Source: [Phialemoniopsis] sp. UDSM-2020 (lineage: Eukaryota; Ascomycota; Sordariomycetes; Thyridiales; Thyridiaceae). Taken from it: a stretch of DNA of 64,000 bases. Shown here one piece after another: positions 44,690-55,680 of this stretch. Each line of letters begins with the position of its first letter. Position 1 is the first letter of the stretch. The DNA lies in NCBI GenBank assembly GCA_018873225.1, contig JAEILZ010000005.1, positions 3,286,001-3,350,000 of the forward strand. Direction: 5' to 3'. The notes beneath the pieces are model-generated. The model ran no database searches. It was not told the DNA's origin and was given only the letters and a program-made list of their open reading frames with translations. The translations under genes were made by a program, and so were the position numbers.

Positions 44690-46280
44690 TTATCTGTATA
44701 CTTTGATACCATAGAAGACAGCAATCGCTGCAATATAACAAGCCGAACTGACAAAGTACGGCATTCCCAGTGCCACGCCGCCCAAAGCAATACCTCTGAC
44801 CCACAGGAATACCATCAAGGGTGCTCCGATGAGCGAACCCAGGGTCTTGACCAGCATGACAATCGAGAATATGATGTTGTCGTGAGGGGACGATGTTCCT
44901 TCTTCTTCCTCGAGACTCGAGGACGGAGCCATGCAGGGCGATTTGAGCAGCGACATTGTGAAGACGGGAAGCGCGGAGCCAAGGGCGTACGTCAGCAACG
45001 ATGGCACGAGCAGCCATACAGTGCTGGCAAAGGCAATGGCCAGGGCGCCCGCAACTGAGACAATCAGGCAGACCCTGGAGTATAAGAGGTTGAACCGGTC
45101 CGCATCTCCCGACTTTCGTCTCTTGAGGAACCTGGGAATGACAATGGCAAGTAGAGTGAAGTTAACGACTGCTTTGCCCGAGAGAAGATAGCCCGCCGAT
45201 GCAAAAGTCCAGTTGTATCGCTTCGAGATATATTGCACTAGCAACTTCGTGTCGGAGCTTGCCAGGGATGTGAGCAGGAAGCTCACCAGCAACAGCATAA
45301 AGTTCCGTGGGTGTTCGGACAGGATGGTATAGAATGACCAAAGCCTTTCGCGAGTTGACGACCACAACGAAGAGTCTCCGAAGGTTGCCTTGAGAATCGG
45401 CGAAGACAAAAGTCTTTGAGAGGAGCTCGAGTCATCCTCGGGTTGGCTTTCAGGAAGCCTTGGTATGACAACAGCCCCCGAGGCCAACAGCAATATCCCA
45501 ATCCAGAAAGGCAGATAAATCTGCAGGCTCATGGTTGCAGATGCCAATGCCGGGCCGAGAAGAGCGACAACATAAGAAATCGAACTCATGTACCCGAAGT
45601 ACGATGCTCGGACGACATGATCTGCTGTGAGTTCCGAAGCCAGCGCATAGATGAGGGAGTTGAAGACGCAGTCTCCTCCAAAGACAGACAGAAAGGGCGA
45701 GATGACTATGGCTTTTGTTGGGAGCAACTGGCTCAAGTGCCCAACAATAACGGCCCAGGCCATCATGAAGATGCGGGGCATCAGATTCAGCAACAAAATC
45801 TTCCGACGACCGTGGCGCTCTGCAAGATACCCAAGCGGGATAGTCATGACGAAATCTGTGGGGGGGAACTCATGAGTCAGTATTCAGTGTGAGTGGCAGA
45901 CTGGGGAATGGTGTTCACTGACCTCCAAACACCCAGGCAGTCTCCATGACTCCTTGCAGGCGAGCCAAGGCCTGCTGGACCTCATCCACCTTGCACAACT
46001 GTTCGTCGATTGTCCCATCCTCAGGGATGGTACCGGGCGCACTCTGAGCATAGTGCTCTGAGCAAAGCCTCCTTTCAATGACTCTATTCAAAGGCAGCTG
46101 GTACAAACTTGTCGCAAGATTGACAAGCAGCATGAGTGAGAGCAAGGGCACAATTCCCTTGCGCAAGGGGCCTGCAGCTGGCGAGGGCTCTGCGCGTCCT
46201 ACAACGTCTTCAACAATTGAAGCACCTTGCAACAGAGGTCTGCCATCCTCTGGTGCTTCTCTCGTGTCGTATCGGGACAT
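44690..46280 (-). CDS. MFS transporter
   Basis: 507 aa from exons 46280-45923 and 45855-44690, with a 67-base intron; the joint reads VFGGDFVMTIPLGYLAERHGRRK. The first helix (IVPLLSLMLLVNLATSLYQLPL) is followed by a long extracytosolic loop with two Cys (LCSEHYAQ and LCKVDEVQ) before helix 2, typical of a fungal MFS subgroup seen in metabolite loci and zinc/peptide-type exporters. The loop 2-3 signature is GYLAERHGRRKI. A central cytosolic loop (PESQPEDDSSSSQRL) separates two six-helix halves, and helices continue to GIKVYR at the end. The start is the ATG at 46280; the frame goes on to a TTG. It is convergent with the QC-like gene, with a 98-base gap. It may export a product of the neighbouring genes; this is inference from position only. 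Confidence 0.88.
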
Positions 46281-46935
46281 TCTAGCAACCCTTCGCCAGT
46301 AATAGCCTGTGGGCAAGAAAGGAAGAGAGAGAAGTTGGAGTCTCTCACGATTCTCTCATGGGGTGTGATTGGCTCTGCGCCCCACTCCTTATCGTTATCG
46401 CAATGATAGGGAGACGCCCAGAGTCGCGCTAACGTCAATACTTCACAATGCGTGTGAACCCTGACTAGGGGTTGAGATATATGAAAAGGCAAGCAATGCT
46501 CTTCAATTGTTATCCCTTCTTTCAAATGACTCTTCTTATACTCATGTAAATAGGGATCTGAAGCAACAAAGGGGTTTGCACTACAATGATGAACTATTTC
46601 AAAGACAAGAAACTCATCAATGGACGGTCAAGTTTGACCATCAATTACAGTTCTTATAGACTCATCATTCCTAAGAGAGAAGAGGTAAAGAGCTATTGTA
46701 TGCGATCAACAATGGCTCTGGAAGCAACCCTTCGAAGCTTAACAGCCAAAGCTCTGAAGGCTACACACAACCAGCAACTGTGTTTCCTTGTCATAGCAGT
46801 TGATTTTATCACATCAAGCGATTCTCACTTCAGGAGACATCAAGGAGAGCTTGCAATCACCATACTGGAACCCTATCCAGAGATCAACCTCATCAACTAG
46901 AACGAGAACTCCACAAGTCACGTCTCATCCTCAAC
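46281..46935. other. Intergenic region
   Basis: AT-rich promoter region of the MFS gene and of the small gene at 46936. A 104-codon frame at 46586-46900 has an ATG but no conserved look and is rejected. Confidence 0.4.
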
Positions 46936-47558
46936 ATGCCTCCCGTATGATAGTAACTCTACAACCACTTCTGTCCTGCGATGAACTGACTTGTCCAAAC
47001 CTAGCGCCCGAAACACACTCTCCACCCACGCCCGAGGTCCCCTCCCCCGCCGAGACCGCACCAGGCACCAGGTCTTCTTGGTTTGCTCGCACCGGCCGGA
47101 GGAAATCCTTTCCTTGCCATGGACGGTGGCAACTGGGCTGTGAGTATTCGTTCTTTTGATCTCTTATATTGGTATCTACTAACGTGTTATGGCAGGGTCC
47201 CATGCCCACTCCCCAGACCCAGCCTGAGACCGATGACGAGAGCGAGGTTACCTCGCAGGCCGAGTGGGATTTATTCCTGAGCACCGTCGTCCCAGTCGAG
47301 GACCAGACTACCGAAGCTGTCGCCGCTGAGGAACCTACCGGCCTCAATGTTACCGTCCCTGAGGAGGACAACAAGGACAACAAGAAGAAGGAGAAAGCAG
47401 CCAAGGTAGAGCCTGATGAGTACCTCGTCTCCACCGAGGTCATGGACCTGTTCACAGGCATCCATGATAGCGTCCAGGCTACAGCCTGGGTCAACATTGC
47501 CATTCTTGGTGTTGTTGCTGCCATTGCCGCTGGCATGTGGCTGAAGAAGAAGAACTGA
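46936..47558 (+). CDS. Small tail-anchored membrane protein
   Basis: Proposed exons are 46936-46944 (ATG plus two codons), 47005-47139 and 47196-47558, giving 168 aa. The first intron has a GTATGA donor and a CTGAC branch, and it puts the ATG in frame with everything after it, but a first exon of nine bases is speculative. A safer minimal start is the ATG at 47119 (MDGGNWAGPMPTPQ). The middle is acidic and then Lys-rich (EEDNKDNKKKEKAAK). The C-terminus has one hydrophobic helix (ATAWVNIAILGVVAAIAAGMW) followed by LKKKN, the pattern of a tail-anchored protein of ER or mitochondrial outer membrane. The family is not recognised. Confidence 0.6.
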
Positions 47559-48319
47559 GGAAGAAGGCGGATGGCCACCGATTGCACCAGCAGCAGCCAA
47601 GATGTTTGGGCTTGTGCGGTTTTGCTCGCTGGTTTTGCTCCGTTTTAATATGGTGAAACTGGACACATCTTTGCTTGCTGAGAGAGAGAAGAGAGACGAC
47701 CTCATCCATGTCGATGAAGGCAATACAACTGCTGCAATTTTTCAAGAAAGGGCTTCATAAAGCCCGGTTGTCTCAAAGTGAAGAGTTGTGGAATGCTTGT
47801 TAACATTAATACATATGTGTGAGATTTGGTGGTTGTTACGCTACTGGAGACGGCGTCATATTTGTCGGCCAACCCCGCGGAAAAGGCGCCTTTTCGCGAT
47901 CGCTCTCGCATTCGTCACAAAACACCAAAGATCACCCTCTCGGTTATTGCGCTGCGCCTCTTCTCACCGACTCAAAAAAAATTGGATAAAAGGGAGCAGT
48001 CCCCAGACATCATCAGCAACAGTAGACAAAAGACTTCAATTCATTCAATTCCCAATATCAAGACCACTCGAGTTAACATCTCCCACCTCTGATGCCCTAG
48101 GCAATCCAATCCACCGCTCCCCAAAAAACAATACGCGTATTTGTCCCTGGAGCTAAGCCCTGTAGCTCCGAACTCAATTCCAACAGTAGTCGAGGTGTCA
48201 GCAAGCGGAATTCTTCATCCTTTCTCATCCATCCAAAACTGACCTTCCGCCGCAATTTCTCATCTCAATTCCTCCCTTCTCATCCCAATAATCCGAGACC
48301 TCGGATCCGACTCGCGGCC
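47559..48319. other. Intergenic region
   Basis: Holds the 3' end of the tail-anchored gene and the promoter and leader of the gene at 48320, including a C/T-rich stretch from about 48080 to 48300. No gene was seen. Confidence 0.4.
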
Positions 48320-49324
48320 ATGGGCGTCCCGGAGAAGCAGATAGACGAGGCGGGCTTGGCGACGGTACACGCCGTCCCGCCGCCCTCGTACACCGACGCC
48401 GCCAGCAGCTCCGCATCTTCCCCGCCGCCACCTCCACCGGCACACACTGCCTCCGGCGCATCATTCCCCCCACCACCCTCATCGTCATCATCACCGCCGG
48501 CATTCACGCCGACGGGCCACGTCCCCACGGCCGCCGAGCCCTTCAACTTCCCCTCCGACGTGCCCTGCCCGGCCTACTCGCCCGCCGCGCCAGGCCAGCC
48601 CCAGCGCCTCATCGCCATCCCCCAGGCCACCGGCAGCACCAAGAAGGCCGACGCCAAGTTCGTCAGGGGCTACGCGCCTTCCTTGCTCTCGCGCGGCGTG
48701 CCCCCGCAGTCCTGGCGCGCCTTCCTCGACACGGCGTCGGCCTTCCTCGCCGCCACCGTCTCCGACCAGGCCGTGAGCCACGCCGCCGATGTCGGGCGCC
48801 ACGTCGGCAGCGTAGGCACGCGCTTCGGCAAAGAGACGGCCAACCACGCCAAGTCCATCGGGCGGCACATCCGCGACGACGCCCGGAGGGGGAACTACCT
48901 CGGCTCCGCGTTTGGTGTGATTGGCGGCGGCATCGGTCTCACCGTCGGCACGGCCGTGCGCGGCGCCGGAGCGCTGGTCTCGCTGCCCTTCGCGACGGCG
49001 TCGGCCGTCACCTCTAAGCCCAAGACGCCGCGCGAGCGCGCGACGGCCTACTTCGCCGTCGCGAACAAGGACTGGCTCGGCGCGCGGGGCCTGCGCGCCG
49101 CGCTCGTCGACACGGCCGAGCTGGCGCAGGCGGTCGGGCTTTCTACGAGTCAGCTGCTGAAGACAGCGCAGGCGAGCAAGGAGAGCAGCGCCGAGGCGCA
49201 GATCGCGTCGCTGGGGCAGTACGTCGAGCCGCTCGAGTTTGAGAGCCCCGAGATGCTGCAGCTGGGCGACAAGACGCTGTGGCTGGTTGTTACGTTTGAC
49301 GGGGATGCTGATACGATTATGTGA
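48320..49324 (+). CDS. Conserved fungal protein, Pro/Ser-rich N-terminus and alpha-helical core
   Basis: Single-exon gene, 334 aa, from the ATG in context GCCATGG. Residues 1-95 are Pro/Ser/Ala-rich and disordered, with a PPPPPP run. The core holds a recurrent fungal element (KKADAKFVRGYAPSLL), a Gly-rich hydrophobic segment (AFGVIGGGIGLTVGTAVRGAG) that may associate with membranes, and a C-terminal block AVANKDWLGARGLRAALVDTAELAQAVGL followed by LVVTFDG. Similar proteins in other fungi are sometimes labelled 'LipA and NB-ARC domain protein', yet no P-loop or lipase motif can be seen here. Function is unknown. Local GC is very high. Confidence 0.75.
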   Translation: MGVPEKQIDEAGLATVHAVPPPSYTDAASSSASSPPPPPPAHTASGASFPPPPSSSSSPPAFTPTGHVPTAAEPFNFPSDVPCPAYSPAAPGQPQRLIAIPQATGSTKKADAKFVRGYAPSLLSRGVPPQSWRAFLDTASAFLAATVSDQAVSHAADVGRHVGSVGTRFGKETANHAKSIGRHIRDDARRGNYLGSAFGVIGGGIGLTVGTAVRGAGALVSLPFATASAVTSKPKTPRERATAYFAVANKDWLGARGLRAALVDTAELAQAVGLSTSQLLKTAQASKESSAEAQIASLGQYVEPLEFESPEMLQLGDKTLWLVVTFDGDADTIM

Positions 49325-49513
49325 GGAGGGCTTCAGGTTATGGCTCTGGTCTCTGGTTGAGAATGTTCGACCTGATTGGTAGTTTTATGGTAGCATTTGT
49401 AGGAGATAATGCACGAAAGTGAATTAATAAAAGTTGTATGCACATTTCATATGACCTCCTGTGAGCATCTTCATCAATGAAACCATCTATCGGCTCATCA
49501 AAGTATAGACCTC

Positions 49514-51717
49514 TTATACTAGACAAAACTCCTCCTCCAGCTCCTCCCCTTCCTTCAACCCTTCCCCGTCCATATACCCATGCAGGTACGCCTCGCCCAG
49601 AAACTTGTAGCCCTCGGACTTCTTCTTCTTTTTCACGATATACGCCGTCTTGCCCCCCTGCAACAGCACGACCTGCGTGCCTGGCATGGTCGAATGCGGG
49701 CCCAGGCCCACGAGCCCGCCCTTGGTCGTGAAGATCTTGCGGCCCTGCGAGGCCACCACCACGGACTTGTGGAACCGGAAGGCGTTCATCTTGTCGTCCG
49801 GCCTAGCGGCGCCCGCGTCCTTCTCGTCCCCTTTGCTGCTGCTGCTGTCCTTCTTCTCGCTCTCGATTTCCTGCCGCCGAAACGCCATGTACAACTCCTC
49901 CAGGTCCGGGCCACCAGGCACCTCGCCCGCAACGTCGGCGCCTCCGACTAGAGTCTTCTGCAAGACAGACCGGATGTCCTCGCCGGTAGGGTACGTCTTG
50001 AGCTTCAGGATGAGCCGCTCCCACATCCGCCAGCGGCGCTCGCGCGACCAGTTCAGCGTGATGGCGACCTGTTTCTTCACAATGTGGTCGCCGTACGCGC
50101 GCTCCATCTCGAGCGGCGCCGCCGTGAGGTACGTCTCGCCAATGTCCTTGATCTCATCGACAACACGGCCCCTGACGAAGAACTTCTTGCGGTCCTCGCA
50201 GAAGCGCACGCTGTGAAGCGAGGGGTCGCCGCCGGCGCGCCAGGCGTGGCCCTGGCGGGTGTACAGCAGCGGGTACTCGCGCGAGGCGCAGGACCAGTCG
50301 GGCGCCCAGGTGGGCAGGTCATCTTCCAGCATCTTCCAGGCCGGGTCGCTGTTGAGGTTGAGGATGTCGAGCGAGGTCTCCAGGAACGAGGCGGCGAGGT
50401 TGCGGAAGACCTCTGCGGCCGAGTAGGAGTAGTCCGGTCGCATGTTGTTGTCGGACGCGAGATTGAGCAGGGCGTAGACCTTGTCGATCGGGTTCGTGGC
50501 CAGCGACTGCCTGAAGGACGACAGGAGGCTAAGCAGCTCCATCTTCGTGCCCTTTTGGTAGTTCTCCCTGATGCTCAGCAGGTTCAGTCCCGGGCTGATG
50601 TCGAGCCTAGTGACGCTTCGGAAGTTCCGGCGGTAAAGGAAGTGCGTGACATAGGCAAAGGCGTCCCAGGGGATGCTGTCCTTGCCGCAGATAACGACCG
50701 CGGCCTTGGCGACGGTGATCTCCTGGACGATCCATATCCTGCCGAACCACGGCTGCCAATACAGCGACTCTAGTGCCGTCCACTCGTTGCTCTCAGCCGC
50801 CGGGAGCTTGAACCTCTCCAGGTCCGCCGGAAAGACGGGCTTGTCCCAGTCCTCGGGCGACGTCTCGTCGGCAAGCACCTTCAACTGATGCATCAGCTTG
50901 AAGCCCAGCCCCGTATCGGCGCTCGGCTCGCTCAGCCAGACGACAACCGAGCTCGCCAGCTGGTAGATCAAGTCCATGAGCTGCACCTGGACGCACCTCT
51001 CCTCCATGTCTCCCTGGTTGATGCACACGGCATCGATCCACATGACGCGCGGGCGGTCCGGGAGGCGGATGTCGCGGACGGCGGCCAGGAAGTTGCGCGT
51101 GACGAGGATGGACTTGCCATCGCACAGGACGGTGTGCTCTTCCGAGGGGTCGCCCCAGGTATACGACAGCGCCTCAAACTTGGGGCGGTCTTTGTCGTCC
51201 AGCGACACGATTTCTAGACTGCATCTGACTTCCTCCTCTGCAGATGTTGCGGGCAGGATGTGCAACAAGCGGATCTCTTGCGCCTTGAGGGGCTGGTAAG
51301 TATAGTTGTCGGCATGTCTGGCGTATAGTTAGAACTCGCTCCTTTCCATGGCGATAACGCGATGTAAGGAAGGACAAGACGCTCGACATACGCAGGGTCC
51401 TTGACCGCCAGTTCCTGTCTTTCCTTGGTGCGCTCCTGGTATTTCTTCAGCCTCTTGTTCGGGTTGAAGAGGTTCTTCCTCATGCTCCTGGTGTCCTCGA
51501 TTAGCCCCAATTCTTCCTGCGTTGTTATCCCACTACCTACTTTGGGATCAGCGCACTCGACATGAACCGCTCGTTCATGGCGATCGAGGCCTGGAAGAAC
51601 GAGAGGTGGACCTCCCACATGGCATCGTTTAATTTCGACATCTTTGCTATACTGGTCACCGCCGTCAAATCTGGAAGTACACAGAAGTGAATCCACTTGC
51701 GATCTCGACGGCGGCAT
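49514..51717 (-). CDS. HET-domain (heterokaryon incompatibility) protein
   Basis: 709 aa from exons 51717-51392 and 51317-49514; the join gives DPAHADNYTYQPLKAQEIRLLHILPA, the usual lead-in to the domain. The HET domain shows its three blocks: FEALSYTWGD, then RVMWIDAVCINQGDMEERCVQV, then SLYWQPWFGRIWIVQEI. The remaining part contains the common linker NPIDKVYALLNLASD and a C-terminal module ending GLVGLGPHSTMPGTQVVLL. A Lys-rich patch (KKKKKSEGYKFLGEAYLHGYMDG) lies near the end. There is no NTPase or repeat domain after it, so it is the stand-alone type. Such proteins trigger cell death upon non-self recognition when partnered with an allelic or non-allelic trigger. The first 80 residues before MRKNLFNP may be leader if translation begins at 51483. 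Confidence 0.92.
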
Positions 51718-52004
51718 GAGGGGCTCTTTATGTAGAAGCTATGCGCTCTGGGCGCGCGTGCTGAAGCGCCATCACATTTTTGGGGGCTGAAACCGACGTT
51801 TGATGGAGCCGCCCAGAGGCGCAGCTGCAGATTTCACCAGGGATCTAATGCATGATAAACGCGCCGGCCCTTTCGAAACGTCCATGCTTATGCAGTCTAA
51901 AAGCTGACAGCTTTCTTGGGAGACGTAACTCGAATTTATTCAAGAATATCTCCTACACATAAACCCTAGAAGGAGTCTGCAGTAAATGTGTTTTCACACA
52001 CCTA
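51718..52004. other. Intergenic region
   Basis: Promoter of the HET gene and 3' end of the beta-lactamase-like gene. Nothing notable was seen. Confidence 0.4.
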
Positions 52005-53893
52005 TCACTGCCTAGCCAACGTCAGCTCATAAGCAGGAAGCTCAATCGCCGTCGCCACAACCGACCCGTCCTGCCCGTCGCGCTCCACGTGAAAGACAAA
52101 GTAGTCCATCGACTGGTACTGGTACACGAGCCGGTCGAGCGTGCCCCAGGCGACGCAGTTGGCCTGCGGCCAGGGGAACTTGGCGTCCTGCTCGGCGATC
52201 TCCTCGGGCGTGAACAGGTCAAACATGCCCCTCCAGCCGACTTTGGTCTCGGTCCCGAGGTTCGTCGGGTACAGGCGCAGGCGCACGAGGACGCTCGGGT
52301 CCGGCTCCGCGTTGGGGTCGAGGCTGATGCGCAGGTAGTTGGCGGTGACGTCGACGCCGCGCGCCGTGTAGTTGCTCGCGCGGAGGCCGGGGGAGTCGTC
52401 GTCGGCGGCGAGCGTGATGGACGAGTTGGTCGCGGCGTCGACGTAGGTGCCGACGAAACTGACGACGGCCTCGTCCTTGCTCGCCTGCTCGAAGGCCGGG
52501 GGCAGGGTCGTCACGGCAGCGGCCTGGATCAGCTGCACCGTGCCGCCGCTGACTTCCGGGCCGGCGACGTTGACGGTGACGATGAGGTCGTAGTCGGGGA
52601 TCATGATGAGGGCGGCGTGGTAGGTCGTGATGTCGCCGCCCTTGGTGTAGATCTCGATGAGGCGGCCGTCCTTGGTGACGTTGTTGGTGCGGTAGATCTC
52701 CCAGGGGGCGCCAATGAAGGTGCCCGAGGAGGACGTTGAGGTCCAGGGCTTGAGCCAGGCGCGCGTCTTGGCCGGGGACAAGAGCTTCGCGCCGAGAATG
52801 GCTTCGCCGAGGGCCAGCATGTCATGGGTGCTCGAGTAGTAGCTTCCCGCTCTGTATATAGTAAAGCATCCAACGTCAGCGATGTTCCTTTCCACGAAAC
52901 AGTATAAATGACTAGCACCACCTACCCGTTGCCATATCCAAGAGTCCCATTCCACCACTGATCATCGACGGGGATGACGCCGATCTTGTCATCAGGCTTG
53001 AGCGGGCTTGTGTGTGTCATGCCGAGCGGATCTAGGATCTTGGCCTGCACAAAGTCCTCAAACGGTTGGCCGCTGGCCTTCTCTACCACGAGGGCAAGGA
53101 GGGCAAAGCCAATGTTGGAGTAGACGGGCGTCGTGTTGGGCGCGTAGATGGGCGGCCTCTTGCCGAACTTCTCGAAGAAGTCGGTCCACGTGCATTCCGG
53201 GACGCCGAGCAGACCGCTGCACTGCGGAGACTTCTCCGGGTCCGGCTTGGGGAGGCCGAGCTTCTCCCAGGGCAGGCCGAAGCTCGTCAAGTCGGTGAGC
53301 ACTGCATCCCATGTCAGTATGAACTATAGCAACCAGCATGAACGGAAACACTCACTGTCCGCCCCAACACCGCTAAGATGCGTAGCCAATGACCCAAGGG
53401 TAATCTCATCGTAGTCGACCACGTTAAGCGCGTCCTGCGAGGGCGCCTGCTCCGCCAACTTCCTCAGCTCGGGGACGTACTTGGTCACGGGGTCGGACCA
53501 GGCCACGCCCTCGATCAGCAGCAGCGCGTAGACGGGCAGGACCTTGGAGGTGCTGGCGATGCGGAACACCGAGTCCGAGTCGACCTCCTGCACGCCCCTG
53601 GGGTCGAGCTTGGGCGGCGTGAAGTGGTACTCGAGCAGCGAGGTCTTCTCGTGCAGCGACTTGACGCCGACCGAGATGGCCGACCCGTTAAAGGGCGCCG
53701 TCATCTGGTCCAGCACGGCCGTGAAGTCGGCTATGGCCTGCTTGACGGCGGCGTTGGCGCCGGGCTTGACGGGTGCCGGGAGCACGGGGCCCAAGGGCGG
53801 GCAATGCCCGTCTAGGCCGGCCGAGACCTCGCGGCCGGCGAGGGCCGTGAGGAATAGGGCCAGCGAGCGGCGGGAGACGGACCCGATGTGCAT
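52005..53893 (-). CDS. Secreted serine beta-lactamase-like protein (S12-type)
   Basis: 586 aa from exons 53893-53356, 53301-52926 and 52851-52005. A signal peptide (MHIGSVSRRSLALFLTALAG) is visible, so it is likely secreted. The penicillin-binding-fold active site is intact: Ser114-Thr-Ser-Lys117 in RIASTSK, and the Tyr-Ser-Asn motif in PVYSNIGFALLALVVEKASG. The third motif region is less clear, as usual for fungal members. The C-terminal 250 residues form the beta-rich domain seen in fungal 'beta-lactamase family' proteins, with YTKGGDITTYHAALIMIPDYDL. In fungi such proteins act as esterases, transesterases or lactam hydrolases; none can be chosen here. There is no PKS neighbour. It is in tandem with the HET gene, about 290 bases apart. 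Confidence 0.9.
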
Positions 53894-55680
53894 CGTGGCG
53901 GGAGGTAGATGAGTAGAGAGGGATCTGACCAAGGTGCCTGATCTGCAGGAACGATCTCTTGGGAGTGCAGTGCTCGGGAATGCAATAGCAAAAGGAGAGC
54001 GGGATACTCGGGGCTTTTAAGCATCATCGTGGGACAGCAGAGCCGCTGACACCACCCGCTGACACCATGCCTCGATCTGGCGATGATCACCGAACGAGAA
54101 AGCCAAGACCGGCAACACCAAGTCGCAGTCAGCACTTACAGACAAGCATATCTCCCGCACTCTCTTCCCCGCCGACCTGTTTGTCCGAATCTCACTGCCT
54201 CAAGGATCCATGTGCAGCAAGAGGACCAGTCTAGCCGCTGTGATCATGTCTCAGACACGCATGGATGACCATGACTTTGTATTGAAAAAGGGCATAATAA
54301 TTCCAATGTTCGGAGATGCCTTCTCGAGAGGGGCACACACCAGATGTGCGTATGTCGTAAAACTTCCGCGAACAGACTAGATCGATGACAAGCCCTGAAG
54401 AGGCAGTTGACCTGGCCCCAGTGGGGGGTGGACATTTCAGTCCAAGATCGTCACATCTCTAGGCCGTGGGACAGACAGCATTCAAGACCAGGATATTTTG
54501 CTACTGACGTGGGCCTAGGCTTTAAGATGACGACCGCTGAGGCAGGAGACGATGACTGTGCCGCAACACCAAAGCGGGGGAAACCCGAGGCCTGCTTGAC
54601 CTGGCTGCATACGGCACGAGCACGTCTGGCTCTGACCTTGCAGATGTGATCAATTGCAGCGACTGCCATGCATGCGATGACATTTCAGCTCCTGTAACCA
54701 TCCAATTTAGATCCAGCTGCAATCATCTAAACTGACAGCCGCTTGAAGCTACCCGCCTGTCAATCACGGCCTGGATGGAGCTTATCACACTCGTTCATGT
54801 ATGTGGGTTGCCCCAAAAAGCCAAGAAGAGCATAAAATGGTGATGATCCTCCGCTGAGCTAGCGCCGCTGGGATCGGCATTGCTCCCCCAAAGTGGCAGG
54901 TCGCCAGGCCCTCCAGGGCTACCCCCGGCCTGCTCGCCTCCCCGGTCTTTACGATGCGAGGCACCGGATATGCTGCGATGCCACCGGCTTCGTGAATCCG
55001 GTCGGTCGGTCGGTAGAGTTTGTCATCGGCATTCTCGGATTACCTCGTCGCATCTTCAGCTTACGAGAGAAAAGCCACTCAGCGAGAACTAACTGGATAA
55101 GGGCAATGCGTCTGTTTGTTCAAGATGTATCCGAATCTGGTAGCCAATGTCATCATACGTAACCCGAGACAAAGCAAGGCACAGGCGGCTTCTCATCTGA
55201 GAGTAAGGAAATATTTGTATTTTTTGTATTGTGTCCCTCCTCCTTTTCTACTAGGTAGGTAGTGGACGTGTGTAGTTATGTAATAAAAGCCTGTAAACCC
55301 CAAGATTCTTTTGTGGTTGATGCTGATAGCGAGAGTCGTTTGACCAAAAGAAAAGTCTCGTAGCCCGCTGCGTTCAATGCATATTCCTCCCCCGAGCCGT
55401 GACCGATTTTTTGTGCCAAAAATAAGGGGTAGAACAAAGTATGTACACCGAAGACATAAGTGATACTAGAAATTAATCCCATGTAGTAACCCTCCGACAC
55501 CAATGGTAAATAAAGTATGAAGCCGGGGGTTGGGTATTCCCCCCAAATAATAAAACCGTGAAGAGAACCAAGGACAAATAGCGAGGGGAATCGTCCGGTC
55601 TATCTCATCTATGATCCAAACAAACAATCAATAAATATGCTCCGCTTCTTTTCCAAATCCATTCATGCATATTCGCTTCC
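53894..55680. other. Intergenic region, about 1.8 kb
   Basis: Promoter of the beta-lactamase-like gene and 3' flank of the WSC-domain gene. It contains a four-unit CGGT microsatellite (54999-55014). No credible gene was found. Confidence 0.4.
54999..55014 (+). repeat. CGGT microsatellite, four units
   Basis: Four perfect copies of CGGT lie in an intergenic region. A simple slippage repeat. Confidence 0.8.

Noticed and set aside
46586..46900. 104-codon frame with an ATG
   Set aside because: AT-rich, no recognisable feature, and located in the promoter of the MFS gene.
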